From assembly GCA_023229425.1 (NCBI GenBank), contig JALNZG010000001.1, positions 124,001 to 188,000 on the forward strand: a stretch of DNA of 64,000 nucleotides, in the 5' to 3' direction. The notes beneath the pieces were generated by a model. It saw only the letters and a program-made list of their open reading frames with translations. It did no database searches and was not told where the DNA came from. This DNA is from Ignavibacteriaceae bacterium. Lineage in GTDB: Bacteria > Bacteroidota > Ignavibacteria > Ignavibacteriales > Ignavibacteriaceae. Numbering within the stretch: the first letter of the stretch is position 1; the number at the start of each line of letters is the position of its first letter. Below are positions 17,026 to 26,796 of the stretch, one piece after another. A program made the translations under genes and the position numbers.

Positions 17026-18216
17026 TCATTTTTTAACATTTACTTTTGTTCCATCCTTAATTTCTTTTGAAGGATTGTCAATAACTTTTTCACCATCAAC
17101 TAAACCGGAAAGAATTTCTACATAAACTCCAAGTCTTTCCCCGATTGTAACTTTTGCTTGTTCTGCTTTTTCATTTGTTACTTTATAGACGAGATATTCG
17201 TTCTCTTTCCGAACCAATGCTGAAGCGGGAATAACTAACTTTGGCTTTTTGTTTAACATTTCTTCGCTGACCGGTTCGTTTAAAAAGAGAACTTTGGCGC
17301 GCATTTCAGGGAGAACTTTTTTGTCGTAATTCTTAAATCCAACTTTTACCAAGACAGTTGCTTTTGCTCTATCCGCCGTAGGGACAATTTTGGCAACAAA
17401 ACCGGGATAACGGAAATCGGGATAAGCTTCAAGGGAAATTTCGCAATCTTGATTTGGTTTTATTCTTTCGATATTCGACTCGGAAACATCGGCTTCAACT
17501 TGAAGCGAAGACATATCCGCCATAGTTACCACTGCGGCTTTTGAAGATGCGCTTGCTGCAAATGGAGCGACAATTTCTCCGACATCTGCATTTTTTGTTA
17601 ATACAGTTCCATCAAAAGGAGCGCGGATTAGCATATTTTCCATTGCAACTTCCGCCCCAAAAACTTGTGCTTTTGCCAATTCAATTGATGCGGTAGTCCG
17701 GTTTAATCTTGCTTCGGCAGCATCAAGTTCAGATTGCGCAGCCGAACCCGAAGCAAAAAGTTTTTTTGTCCGCTCGAAACTGTTTTTTGCATCGTTTAAG
17801 TCGGCTTCATTTAATTTTAAATTTGCTTTTGCTTGTTCAAGCTGCGCTCTAATATCGTTGTCGTCAAGTCTTGCAATTATTTGATCTTTTTTAACAGCAT
17901 CGCCTTCAACAACGCCAAGAAATTGGAGTCTTCCGGTTCCCTTTGAAGCAACGGCGGCTTTTCTTTGAGCAACGATATATCCGCTTGCCGTTAATACGGC
18001 GTTTGATTGAGATGAAGAAACCTTAGAAGCGGTAACTACAGAAACATCAATGGTTGCGGCGAAAACGTAATTCCATAAAAAATAGAAGAGGAAGGAAACG
18101 GAGAAAAGTCCTAATGCCCAGATAACCAAACTTTTTTTACCGGAGTATCCGTTAAGAGAAGAATGAAAAGATCTGTCTATTTTTAATGATGTAAGGTCCG
18201 CGTTTTTATTTTCCAT
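17026..18216 (-). CDS. Periplasmic membrane-fusion protein (HlyD/MacA family)
   Basis: 396 residues and the first gene of the ABC export operon. A membrane helix near 30-52 is followed by a biotinyl-lipoyl half (SGYIVAQRKAAVASKGTGR), an alpha-helical hairpin with coiled coil (about 110-195, rich in Ala, Lys and Glu), the second lipoyl half (NMLIRAPFDGTVLTKNADVG) and a beta-barrel plus membrane-proximal domain. Such proteins bridge the inner-membrane ABC unit to an outer-membrane channel, so export across both membranes is likely. No TolC-like gene is in the window. An A/T-rich spacer of 423 nt with a repeat separates it from the divergent kinase gene. Confidence 0.92.
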   Translation of the reverse strand: MENKNADLTSLKIDRSFHSSLNGYSGKKSLVIWALGLFSVSFLFYFLWNYVFAATIDVSVVTASKVSSSQSNAVLTASGYIVAQRKAAVASKGTGRLQFLGVVEGDAVKKDQIIARLDDNDIRAQLEQAKANLKLNEADLNDAKNSFERTKKLFASGSAAQSELDAAEARLNRTTASIELAKAQVFGAEVAMENMLIRAPFDGTVLTKNADVGEIVAPFAASASSKAAVVTMADMSSLQVEADVSESNIERIKPNQDCEISLEAYPDFRYPGFVAKIVPTADRAKATVLVKVGFKNYDKKVLPEMRAKVLFLNEPVSEEMLNKKPKLVIPASALVRKENEYLVYKVTNEKAEQAKVTIGERLGVYVEILSGLVDGEKVIDNPSKEIKDGTKVNVKK

Positions 18217-18384
18217 TGTTTACCAGTTGTATTTCATAAGAAGTTTCACTTGCGAAAATAAGAATCGCTTACCATTTTAGAAAGAAAAATTTTATAATTA
18301 AAATTCACCGGTTTGTCCGGTCTAAAATTGGAAAACCTAAGCATTAGTAATTGCTAAGAAACCGTGGAAGAATTAGCATGTTTT

Positions 18385-18475
18385 CTTCGTGTAACTTCAT
18401 GCCTTCTTCGAGAAACTTCGTGTAACAAAATCCTTTCACGAAGAAACACGAAGTTTTTCACGAAGTGACACGAAG
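18385..18475. repeat. CTTCGTG/CACGAAG inverted-repeat element
   Basis: The gene-free stretch 18217-18639 holds a 91-bp element whose ends are inverted repeats: 18385-18401 and 18459-18475 pair with two mismatches. Inside, CTTCGTG occurs twice in the left half and CACGAAG four times in the right half. It must contain the promoters for the divergent fusion-protein and kinase genes, but I cannot place them. Elsewhere in the stretch I see nothing. Confidence 0.65.
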
Positions 18476-18639
18476 TAGGTTTGTTAGAGGTAGTAAAATA
18501 TTTTTTTATCTTCTTCTCGTGCATAGTCTTTTGTATTTAAGATTCTTTTTCTTTAATTTTCTAAAAACATTATTGCCACTAATTTCTATAAATATTTATA
18601 ATGATGCTGTTTTACGGCAAATTATAAAAAGAGGCTTTC

Positions 18640-21600
18640 GTGAAAAAGAAACCTTCAGCGCCTGTCGTTTTAGACAACTCACTCAATGATCAACTAAAAG
18701 AAAGCGAAAAAACTTTTCGCGGAATTCTTAACAGTATTGAAGAAGCCATTTATATTCAAGATGAAAATGGAACTTTTCTTGATGTGAATGAGGGAGCTGT
18801 TAAAATGTACGGTTACACACGCGAAGAACTTATCGGGAAAAATCCTCTGTTTGTTTCTGCCGAAGATAAAAATGATATTCCAAAAGTCGTTGAACAAGTT
18901 AAACTTGCATTTGAAGGTATTCCACAAGCGTTTGAATTTTGGGGAAAGAAAAAAAACGGGGAAATCTTTCCAAAGGCTGTCCGTGTTTATAAAGGAAGGT
19001 ATTTTGAAAAAGATGTTGTTATTGCAGTTGCACAAGATATTTCCGAACGGAAAAAAGCTGAAGACGCATTGCGGTCAAGCGAGCTGCGCTACCGCCAATT
19101 AGTTGATAACTCACCAATCGGTATGTATCGAACCACACCGGACGGACGCATCCTTGCATGCAATCCCGCACTTATGAGGATGCTGGGATATACATCTTTT
19201 GAAGAATTTTCTTCCCGCAATCTTGAAAATGTACCTGATTCAACTTACAGCCGGCAAGATTTTAAAGAGCGGCTTGAACGGGACAATAAGATTACCGGAC
19301 TGGAAGTTGAGTGGCGTAAGAAGGACGGAACTCCTCTCTTTGTTCGTGAAAATGCATTGGCTGTCCGCGATGAGAATGGAACAATTTTATATTACGACGG
19401 TACGGCGGAAGACATCACCGAACGCAAACAAGCGGAAAAAAAACTTAAAGAAAGCGAAGAGCTTTTCCGTAATCTTATAGAGAACATAACCGATGTCTTC
19501 TATATTTCGGATGAACAAGGAAGAATGAAATATTGCAGTCCAAACTTCTTTGTGTTTACGGGGTTTACGCCGCAGGAAATTTTAGGGCACCTTTATGTTC
19601 GCGTTGTTGCCCCGGCTGATCGAAGACAAGTTATCGAGCATTATAAAAATGAAACAAAAAGAGGCGTGCTCGATACGAATATAGAGTTGAGAGTGCGGAG
19701 AAAAGACGGAACAATTTTTTGGGCTGAACAAAATACCCGCATCCTTCGCGATGAAAAAGGAAATGTTCTTGAATATAGAAACGTTGCCCGCGATATTACC
19801 GACCGGAAAGCGGCGGAAAAAGCATCAAAAGAAAGTGAAGAAAAATACCGACAAACTTTTTTTATAAGTCCTGACTCTGTAAATATCAACCGGCTTGAAG
19901 ACGGAATGTACGTTTCTATTAATGCCGGTTTTACAAAAATTATGGGCTTTACCGAAAGTGAAATTATTGGCAAGACTTCTCTGGAGCTTGATATTTGGGT
20001 AAATCCTGAAGACAGAAAAAAACTTGTTGAAGGATTGAAAAAAGATGCTATTGTTCAAAACCTTGAAGCCCGGTTCCGCAAAAAAAATGGTGAGATACGT
20101 TTCGGGCTGATGTCCGCTTCCGTTTTGGAACTTGGCGGAGTTCCGCATATAATAAGTATTACGAGAGACATTACAGAACGCAAACAAGCCGAAGAAGCTT
20201 TGCAGAAATCAGAATCTAAATTACGGGCAATCTTTACTGCGATGCCTGATGTGATTCTCGTTGTTGATGCTGAAGGTCGCTACCTTGAAATTGCTCCATC
20301 TGATCCTTCTCTGCTTTATAAACCGCCATCCGAGATATTAGGAAAGACAATGCACGAAATCTTTCCAAAAGAGCAAGCAGACTTCTTCCTTGCTCACGTC
20401 AAACAGTCTATAGATACGCAGCAACCTGTTAGGATCGAATATACTTTAGAAATTGAAAATAAAACGTTATGGTTTTCTGCTATTCTTTCACCGTTAACTC
20501 CTGATTCTATTCTTCTTGTCGCTCGCGATATTACCGAGAAGAAAAAAGCGGAAGATGCATTGAGGAAAAGCGAGGAATGGTTCAGAAATCTTTTTGAAAA
20601 AGCGAGCGATGGAATATTCCATCTTTCCCTCCGTGGTGAAATACTGTCTGTAAATAGTTCATTTGCCATGATGCATGGATACACCGTTGATGAGATGGAG
20701 AAAATCAAACTAAAAGACCTTGATACGCAGGAAGGCTCTCAGCTATTTCCAGAACGGATGCGCAGAATTCTTGCAGGAGAAAGTTTGACATTTGAAGTTG
20801 AACATTATCATAAAAATGGTCATACGTTTCCCCTTGAAGTGACGGCAAGTTTGATCACAGTGGGGGAAGAAAAAATTATCATGGCATTTCATCGCGACAT
20901 CACCGAACGGAAAAAATCCGAAGACGCACTACTTAAAAGTGAAGAACGCTTCCGACTTATTTCAAATTTAACTTCCGATTACATTTTCACAACAAAAATT
21001 TCCGATGATGGCAAAGCAGAAACCGATTGGGTAATGGGCGCGTTTGAAAAAATTACCGGCTACACCCTTGAAGAATATAAAGGTATCGGCGGCTGGCAGG
21101 CAGTGGTCCATCCTGATGATCGTAAAAAAGATCTTCTTAGTTTCCAAAAACTTCTGAAGAACGAAACAGTTATAAGCGAAGTCCGCACAATTCGCAAAGA
21201 TGGAAACATCGTTTGGACAAGGTCTTACGCTCACCCGGTTTGGGATGAAAAAGTTCATAAAATTATTGGCGTTTACGGCGCCGTGCAAGATATCACCGAA
21301 CAGAAACTTGCAGAAGAAGAAATAAAAAAACTTTCACAGGCGGTTGAACAGTCCGCAGGTTCTATCGTTATGACTGATCTTAACGGAAAGATCGAATACG
21401 TAAATAAAAAATTTGAAGAAGTTACGGGTTATACTTTCGAAGAGGTAAAAGGGCAAAATCCACGCATTTTAAAATCCGGTGAAATTCCAAATGAAACTTA
21501 TAAAGAAATGTGGCAGACCGTTCTTGCAGGGAGTGAGTGGAGAGGCACATTTCATAATAAAAGAAAAGATGGCTCGTTATACTGGGAATCTACAACTATT

Positions 21601-23652
21601 TCACCTATCAAAAATAAGGTGGGAAAAATCATCAATCTTCTTGCAATAAAGGATGACATTACAAAAGATAAATTACAGGAAGAGTTGCTAAGAAAATCAG
21701 AACTTCACTTCCGTACCGTTTGGGAAAGCTCATTAGACGGCATGCGGCTAACAGATGAAAACGGAATTATCATTTCGGTGAATAATGCTTTTTCCAAATT
21801 ATTTAAAAAAGATAAAAATGAAATTATCGGAAAAAGTCTTGCAGTTGTTTACAACGAAGATTCCGATTTTGGAGATGTAACTTCTTATATCCGTCATTTC
21901 AGGGAAAGAACCATCCAACCTTTTATCGAAAGAGATATAACGCTTTGGAACGGCAAGCGGATGTCTGTTGAACTCACTAATTCATTTGTAGAAATTGAAG
22001 GACAACCTACGTTATTGCTTAGTATTTTTAACGATGCAACTGAAAGAGTGAAGAACGATCGTTTATTGAAAGAGAGCAATGAGTTTAATTATTCTCTGCT
22101 AAAAAATGCTCCGTTTGGTATGAACATTATTGATGAGCATGGTACCATACTATTCCAAAGCGATAATCTAAAAAAAATTATAGGTGTTAATACTCTTGGT
22201 AAAAAATGCTGGGAAATTTATAACGAGAATAAAACGCAATGCGACAACTGTCCTCTAAAGTCTGAAATTATTGTTGGAAAGACAAGTTTTTTTGAGTTAG
22301 GTAACGTATTAGGCGGGAAAACGTTCGAAGCATTTCATACAGGGATAAATTTCCGGGGAAGGAAAGCGTTGTTAGAAACGTTCGTAGATATTTCAGAACG
22401 CAAACAAGCCGAGCTTGAAATTACCGCAGCAAAAGAAAAAGCCGAAGAAGCGAACAAAGTTAAAACAAACTTTCTAGAAAATATGAGCCACGAACTCCGC
22501 ACCCCGATGATTTCTATCTTAGGCTTCACTGAGATGATGTCGGAAATGGATCTGCCCGATGAAGTAAAAGATATGGCGGCAATGATGAATAAAGGTGGGA
22601 ACCGGTTAATGGATACATTGAATATTATTCTTGACCTTTCTCAGATTGAAAAAGATCGCATGTTTCTTAAACCAACTGAATTTAATCTTATTAGGGTTGT
22701 GGATGAAGTCTTCCTTATGTTCCAACCGATAGCAAGGGAAAAAAATCTTTATCTCCAAAAAGAATTTTTAACGGATACGCTAACGGTAACCTCGGACGAG
22801 CGGATGTTACGTCATGCTATCAATAACTTGATCAACAACGGATTGAAGTTTACCCAGAACGGGGGTGTAACCGTAAAAGCAAAGTTGGAAAATATAGAGA
22901 ATAAAGATTTTGCTGTGATTCAGATTTGCGATACCGGCGTTGGAATTCCAAAAGACAAACATGATATTATTTGGGAAGAATTCCGACAAGGAAGCGAAGG
23001 AATGGGAAGAAGTTTTGAAGGAAATGGTCTCGGTTTAACCATAACTAAAAATTTCATAGAAAAATTAAACGGAAAAGTCTGGGTTGAAAGTGAAGCAGGC
23101 AAAGGTTCAACATTTACAGTTAAACTACCAATGGATAAAGATTCTGATATAAAAGTAATTTTGGTGAAGGAAGAAAACCGTATTTCGGAACAAACTCCAA
23201 AAGAGTCTTTGGTGTTTGGAAAAATTCAGCGCGAAGCATCCGGTGGAAAAATAAAAGAAGAGCCGCTAAAACCGGATCAATTAAGAAAAGTGCTGTATGT
23301 TGAGGATGAAGAGATCTCTTTTTCAGTAGTTAAGCATTTCCTTAAAAATATTGTTTCACTTGATTGGGCAAGGAACGGGCAGGATGGAGTAGTGATGGCA
23401 AGGGGAAATAAGTACGAAGCTATTTTAATGGATATAAATCTTGCCAAAGGAATAGACGGTATGCAAACCACAAAACTAATTCGCGAGCTGGCGCAATATC
23501 AACAAACGCCCATTATTGCCATTACTGCTTATGCAATGCGTAGAGACAAAGAAGAATTTTTAGGTGCGGGGTGCTCTCATTATATCTCTAAACCTTTTAC
23601 GAAAATGGCTTTGCTGGAATTGATGGAGGAAGTGCTTGAAAAAAAAGAATGA
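18640..23652 (+). CDS. Giant cytoplasmic hybrid histidine kinase with ten PAS domains
   Basis: 1670 residues; GTG start at 18640 with AGAGG 6 nt upstream. No membrane helix is seen. I count ten PAS/PAC units, most ending in a DITERKKAE-type linker, then HisKA (MSHELRTPM with the phospho-His), HATPase (NLINNGLKF, DTGVGIP, GNGLGLTI) and a C-terminal receiver (LYVEDEE, phospho-Asp in AILMDINL, Lys in YISKPF). PAS10 carries CWEIYN and QCDNCP, a Cys cluster that could bind metal or an Fe-S centre. PAS5 is shorter and less typical. It may integrate many cytoplasmic signals through a phosphorelay. A partner Hpt protein is not in the window. Confidence 0.93.
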   Translation: MKKKPSAPVVLDNSLNDQLKESEKTFRGILNSIEEAIYIQDENGTFLDVNEGAVKMYGYTREELIGKNPLFVSAEDKNDIPKVVEQVKLAFEGIPQAFEFWGKKKNGEIFPKAVRVYKGRYFEKDVVIAVAQDISERKKAEDALRSSELRYRQLVDNSPIGMYRTTPDGRILACNPALMRMLGYTSFEEFSSRNLENVPDSTYSRQDFKERLERDNKITGLEVEWRKKDGTPLFVRENALAVRDENGTILYYDGTAEDITERKQAEKKLKESEELFRNLIENITDVFYISDEQGRMKYCSPNFFVFTGFTPQEILGHLYVRVVAPADRRQVIEHYKNETKRGVLDTNIELRVRRKDGTIFWAEQNTRILRDEKGNVLEYRNVARDITDRKAAEKASKESEEKYRQTFFISPDSVNINRLEDGMYVSINAGFTKIMGFTESEIIGKTSLELDIWVNPEDRKKLVEGLKKDAIVQNLEARFRKKNGEIRFGLMSASVLELGGVPHIISITRDITERKQAEEALQKSESKLRAIFTAMPDVILVVDAEGRYLEIAPSDPSLLYKPPSEILGKTMHEIFPKEQADFFLAHVKQSIDTQQPVRIEYTLEIENKTLWFSAILSPLTPDSILLVARDITEKKKAEDALRKSEEWFRNLFEKASDGIFHLSLRGEILSVNSSFAMMHGYTVDEMEKIKLKDLDTQEGSQLFPERMRRILAGESLTFEVEHYHKNGHTFPLEVTASLITVGEEKIIMAFHRDITERKKSEDALLKSEERFRLISNLTSDYIFTTKISDDGKAETDWVMGAFEKITGYTLEEYKGIGGWQAVVHPDDRKKDLLSFQKLLKNETVISEVRTIRKDGNIVWTRSYAHPVWDEKVHKIIGVYGAVQDITEQKLAEEEIKKLSQAVEQSAGSIVMTDLNGKIEYVNKKFEEVTGYTFEEVKGQNPRILKSGEIPNETYKEMWQTVLAGSEWRGTFHNKRKDGSLYWESTTISPIKNKVGKIINLLAIKDDITKDKLQEELLRKSELHFRTVWESSLDGMRLTDENGIIISVNNAFSKLFKKDKNEIIGKSLAVVYNEDSDFGDVTSYIRHFRERTIQPFIERDITLWNGKRMSVELTNSFVEIEGQPTLLLSIFNDATERVKNDRLLKESNEFNYSLLKNAPFGMNIIDEHGTILFQSDNLKKIIGVNTLGKKCWEIYNENKTQCDNCPLKSEIIVGKTSFFELGNVLGGKTFEAFHTGINFRGRKALLETFVDISERKQAELEITAAKEKAEEANKVKTNFLENMSHELRTPMISILGFTEMMSEMDLPDEVKDMAAMMNKGGNRLMDTLNIILDLSQIEKDRMFLKPTEFNLIRVVDEVFLMFQPIAREKNLYLQKEFLTDTLTVTSDERMLRHAINNLINNGLKFTQNGGVTVKAKLENIENKDFAVIQICDTGVGIPKDKHDIIWEEFRQGSEGMGRSFEGNGLGLTITKNFIEKLNGKVWVESEAGKGSTFTVKLPMDKDSDIKVILVKEENRISEQTPKESLVFGKIQREASGGKIKEEPLKPDQLRKVLYVEDEEISFSVVKHFLKNIVSLDWARNGQDGVVMARGNKYEAILMDINLAKGIDGMQTTKLIRELAQYQQTPIIAITAYAMRRDKEEFLGAGCSHYISKPFTKMALLELMEEVLEKKE

Positions 23653-23873
23653 AGAATTGGTTTACATTCCTAATCAGGAGAATCCGGAACCCCAAAGGAA
23701 TAGTGAATAACGATCCCACCGAAGAGGGGCAAACTTAGAAGTGGAAAAACTTCATCATTCATTATTTCTTGCATGTCCCGATTTATTAGTGATTCATTAA
23801 TCAATATTCAAATTAAAGAACAATATTTTGCCAATTAATACGCGAATTTATATTTTAAGCCACTAAGAAGTTA

Positions 23874-26666
23874 TTAGTTAGATTTATTCTTAATTCTGTT
23901 TTCTGACTTCTTAATTCTCATCTTTAAAAATTTTCCGGTTAATGAGCCGTTGTTGGCAGCAATCTCTTCCGGTGTTCCGGAGGCAACAATTTCACCGCCG
24001 TTTTCACCTGCTTCGGGACCTAAATCAATTACATGGTCTGCACATTTGATAACGTCCAGATTATGTTCAATTATTACAACCGAATTATTTTTCTCCAGCA
24101 GCATCTCAAAACATTTCAGCAATTTTGATATATCGTCAAAATGAAGTCCGGTTGTCGGTTCATCAAAAATAAAGAGGGTATGCTTCCTATCGTGTTGAGC
24201 ATTTAGATGAAGCGCTAATTTAATCCGCTGAGCTTCTCCGCCGGAAAGGGTATTTGAAGGTTGACCAAGTTTTATATAGCCCAAACCCACATCGGCAAGA
24301 ACTTTTAACGAACGGACAATTTTATCATTGCCGTGAAAATGTTCTACCGCTTCATCAACAGTCATCTCTAAAACTTCAACAAGATTTTTCCCGCGGTACA
24401 TTATTTCCCGGATCTCTTTTTTAAAGCGGGTTCCGTTGCAGTCTTCACATTCTAAATAAATATCAGCAAGAAATTGCATCTCAACTTTGATGAATCCGTC
24501 TCCCGAACAAGTATCGCATCTTCCACCGGGAACGTTGAAGGAGAAGAATCCCGGTTTGTATCCCCGCGCTCTTGCCTGATGTGTTGAAGCAAAAAGTTCG
24601 CGGATCAGTTCAAATGTTTTTATGTAACTCACCGGGTTTGAGCGGGGCGATTTCCCTATTGGAGATTGATCTACAATTTCAATATGGTCAATGTACTGTG
24701 TTCCTCTAATTTCATCGAAGTTTCCGATTGAGGCGGGATTCATTCCAAGATATTTTGCGGTACCGCCGTAAAGGACATCGTGAATAAGTGTACTTTTTCC
24801 GGAACCGCTTACACCGGTAACAACAACTAATTTATGGAGCGGTATTTCGACATCAATATTTTTTAGATTATGCTCACGCGCTCCAATAATTTTTAGCGAT
24901 GAAGTTTTCTCCGTTTTTCTTGTTTGCGGTAGCGGAATAGATAATTTTCCGGATAAATATTTTCCGGTTAGTGATTTTTCATTCCGAATAATTTCTTCCG
25001 CGGTTCCCTGTGCAATAATTTCTCCGCCATGTTGGCCTGCTTTTGGACCCATATCCACAATAACATCAGCCGTACGGATCATTTCTTCGTCATGTTCAAC
25101 TACAAGAACCGAGTTGCCTATATCGCGCAGGTTTTTCAAAATGCGGATAAGTTTTTCGTTGTCGCGAGGATGCAGCCCGATGCTCGGTTCATCTAAAACG
25201 TAAAGTGTTCCTACTAACGCAGAACCGAGCGCAGTTGCCAAATTTATCCGTTGTGTTTCTCCGCCGGAAAGTGTTGAGCTTAAACGGTCAAGCGTTAAGT
25301 AGCTTAGTCCGACATCATTTAAAAAAGATAAACGCCTCTGGAGTTCCTTTAAAATGCGCTCGGCAATTTTTGTTTCGTATTCCGAGAGGGTTAATTCCTT
25401 AAAGAAAGTAAGCGATTTATCTATCGGGAGTTTTACAAGATCATAAATGGAATGATCCTGTACTTTTACTTGAAGCGCTTCACGCCGCAGCCGGCTCCCT
25501 TTACACGCCTGGCAGGTTGTATAACCGCGGTACCTGCTAAGCAAAATGCGGATATGCATTTTGTAAGTTTTACCTTCGAGCTTTTCAAAAAATTCAGAAA
25601 TGCCGGTAAACTCTTTTGTGCCATTTTGGATAAGATTTATTATATCAGGTTTTAATTCTTTAAATGGAATGGTTAATGGGATTTCATATTTTTTTGCATG
25701 CTGAACCAGGTCGCGTAAATGCTGGCTGAACTTGGGCGTACGCCAGGGGGCAATTGCTCCTTCCAGTAAAGATAAATTTGGATTCGGCACTACAAGCTGC
25801 ATATCAACGCCAATCACTTTACTGAAACCCTGACAGACCGGGCAAGCGCCGAACGGATTGTTGAATGAGAAAAACCGCGGTTCGGGTTCTTCATAGCGGA
25901 TACCGCAGCACTCGTAAAATTTGTTAAATTCAGTTTGCTCGTTTGTTTCCGCATTGATAATTACAAGTCTGTCTTCACCCTCTTTAAAAGTAGTTTCAAT
26001 TGAATCGGCAAGTTTTTCACGCAGGTTTGCCTGTGTAATTTTTAACCGTTCAACAACAACACGGATGTCTTTTTTCGATCTAGGATTAACCGAGGTTTCA
26101 TTTAAATCATATAATTCATTTTTATAAAAGATCCTGAAAAAGCCGCGCTTTTTTATGAGATCAATTTCTTCTTTTACATTTCTTCCTTCATGCGGGGTAA
26201 GCGGAAAGGCGAGATAACATTTCGTCCCTTCGTTTAACGATGCTAAAAATTCAACGACGGATGTTGTGGTATCTTTCTTCACTTCCTTTTCGCAGTTAAA
26301 GCAGATCGTTTTACCGACCCGCGCAAAAAGCAAACGGAGATAATCATACACTTCGGTGGTTGTGCCAACGGTTGAGCGCGTATTTTTTGAACCGGTTTTT
26401 TGTTCGATGGCAACCGCCGGACTAATTCCTGTAATAAAATCAACATCGGGTTTGTTGATGCGTTCTAAAAACTGCCGCGCGTAGGAAGATAAGCTTTCAA
26501 CATAACGCCGCTGTCCTTCTGCATATATAGTATCGAACACCAGCGAAGATTTACCGCTTCCGCTAACGCCGGTAAACACTACAAGTTTATTACTCGGGAT
26601 CTCAAGATCAACATTTTTTAGATTATGCTGTCTTGCTCCTTTTACACGGATTATTTTTTCTACCAT
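23874..26666 (-). CDS. uvrA: Excinuclease ABC subunit A
   Basis: 930 residues, normal for UvrA, the damage-recognition ATPase of nucleotide excision repair that loads UvrB. It has two ABC modules: Walker A GVSGSGKSSLVFDTIYAEG near 32 and GVSGSGKSTLIHDVLYGG near 635, two LSGGE signatures (SSTLSGGETQRINLA and SNTLSGGEAQRIKLA), and Cys-pair zinc sites (CFNCEK, CPVC, CQAC, CDTCSG, CEDC). Everything expected is present. It is a single gene converging on the giant kinase. The stretch 23653-23873 shows nothing clear. Confidence 0.98.
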   Translation of the reverse strand: MVEKIIRVKGARQHNLKNVDLEIPSNKLVVFTGVSGSGKSSLVFDTIYAEGQRRYVESLSSYARQFLERINKPDVDFITGISPAVAIEQKTGSKNTRSTVGTTTEVYDYLRLLFARVGKTICFNCEKEVKKDTTTSVVEFLASLNEGTKCYLAFPLTPHEGRNVKEEIDLIKKRGFFRIFYKNELYDLNETSVNPRSKKDIRVVVERLKITQANLREKLADSIETTFKEGEDRLVIINAETNEQTEFNKFYECCGIRYEEPEPRFFSFNNPFGACPVCQGFSKVIGVDMQLVVPNPNLSLLEGAIAPWRTPKFSQHLRDLVQHAKKYEIPLTIPFKELKPDIINLIQNGTKEFTGISEFFEKLEGKTYKMHIRILLSRYRGYTTCQACKGSRLRREALQVKVQDHSIYDLVKLPIDKSLTFFKELTLSEYETKIAERILKELQRRLSFLNDVGLSYLTLDRLSSTLSGGETQRINLATALGSALVGTLYVLDEPSIGLHPRDNEKLIRILKNLRDIGNSVLVVEHDEEMIRTADVIVDMGPKAGQHGGEIIAQGTAEEIIRNEKSLTGKYLSGKLSIPLPQTRKTEKTSSLKIIGAREHNLKNIDVEIPLHKLVVVTGVSGSGKSTLIHDVLYGGTAKYLGMNPASIGNFDEIRGTQYIDHIEIVDQSPIGKSPRSNPVSYIKTFELIRELFASTHQARARGYKPGFFSFNVPGGRCDTCSGDGFIKVEMQFLADIYLECEDCNGTRFKKEIREIMYRGKNLVEVLEMTVDEAVEHFHGNDKIVRSLKVLADVGLGYIKLGQPSNTLSGGEAQRIKLALHLNAQHDRKHTLFIFDEPTTGLHFDDISKLLKCFEMLLEKNNSVVIIEHNLDVIKCADHVIDLGPEAGENGGEIVASGTPEEIAANNGSLTGKFLKMRIKKSENRIKNKSN

Positions 26667-26796
26667 ACGCTCATTAACTTTTTAAAAAATCTATCGGAAA
26701 TATAACAAACTTTCTGTGCGCTGAATTCCTTTGCTGCTTGAATTTATTTTTTTATTTTGTCATAAAATATTTCCTTAAAAATAAGAAACCATCTAA

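Noticed and set aside
18385..18475. Possible CRISPR or iteron array (CTTCGTG copies)
   Set aside because: Copies are in opposite orientations with irregular 3-15-nt gaps; no replication or cas gene nearby.
23653..23873. Terminator or RNA gene between the giant kinase and uvrA
   Set aside because: No stable stem followed by a T tract and no tRNA-like cloverleaf was seen.
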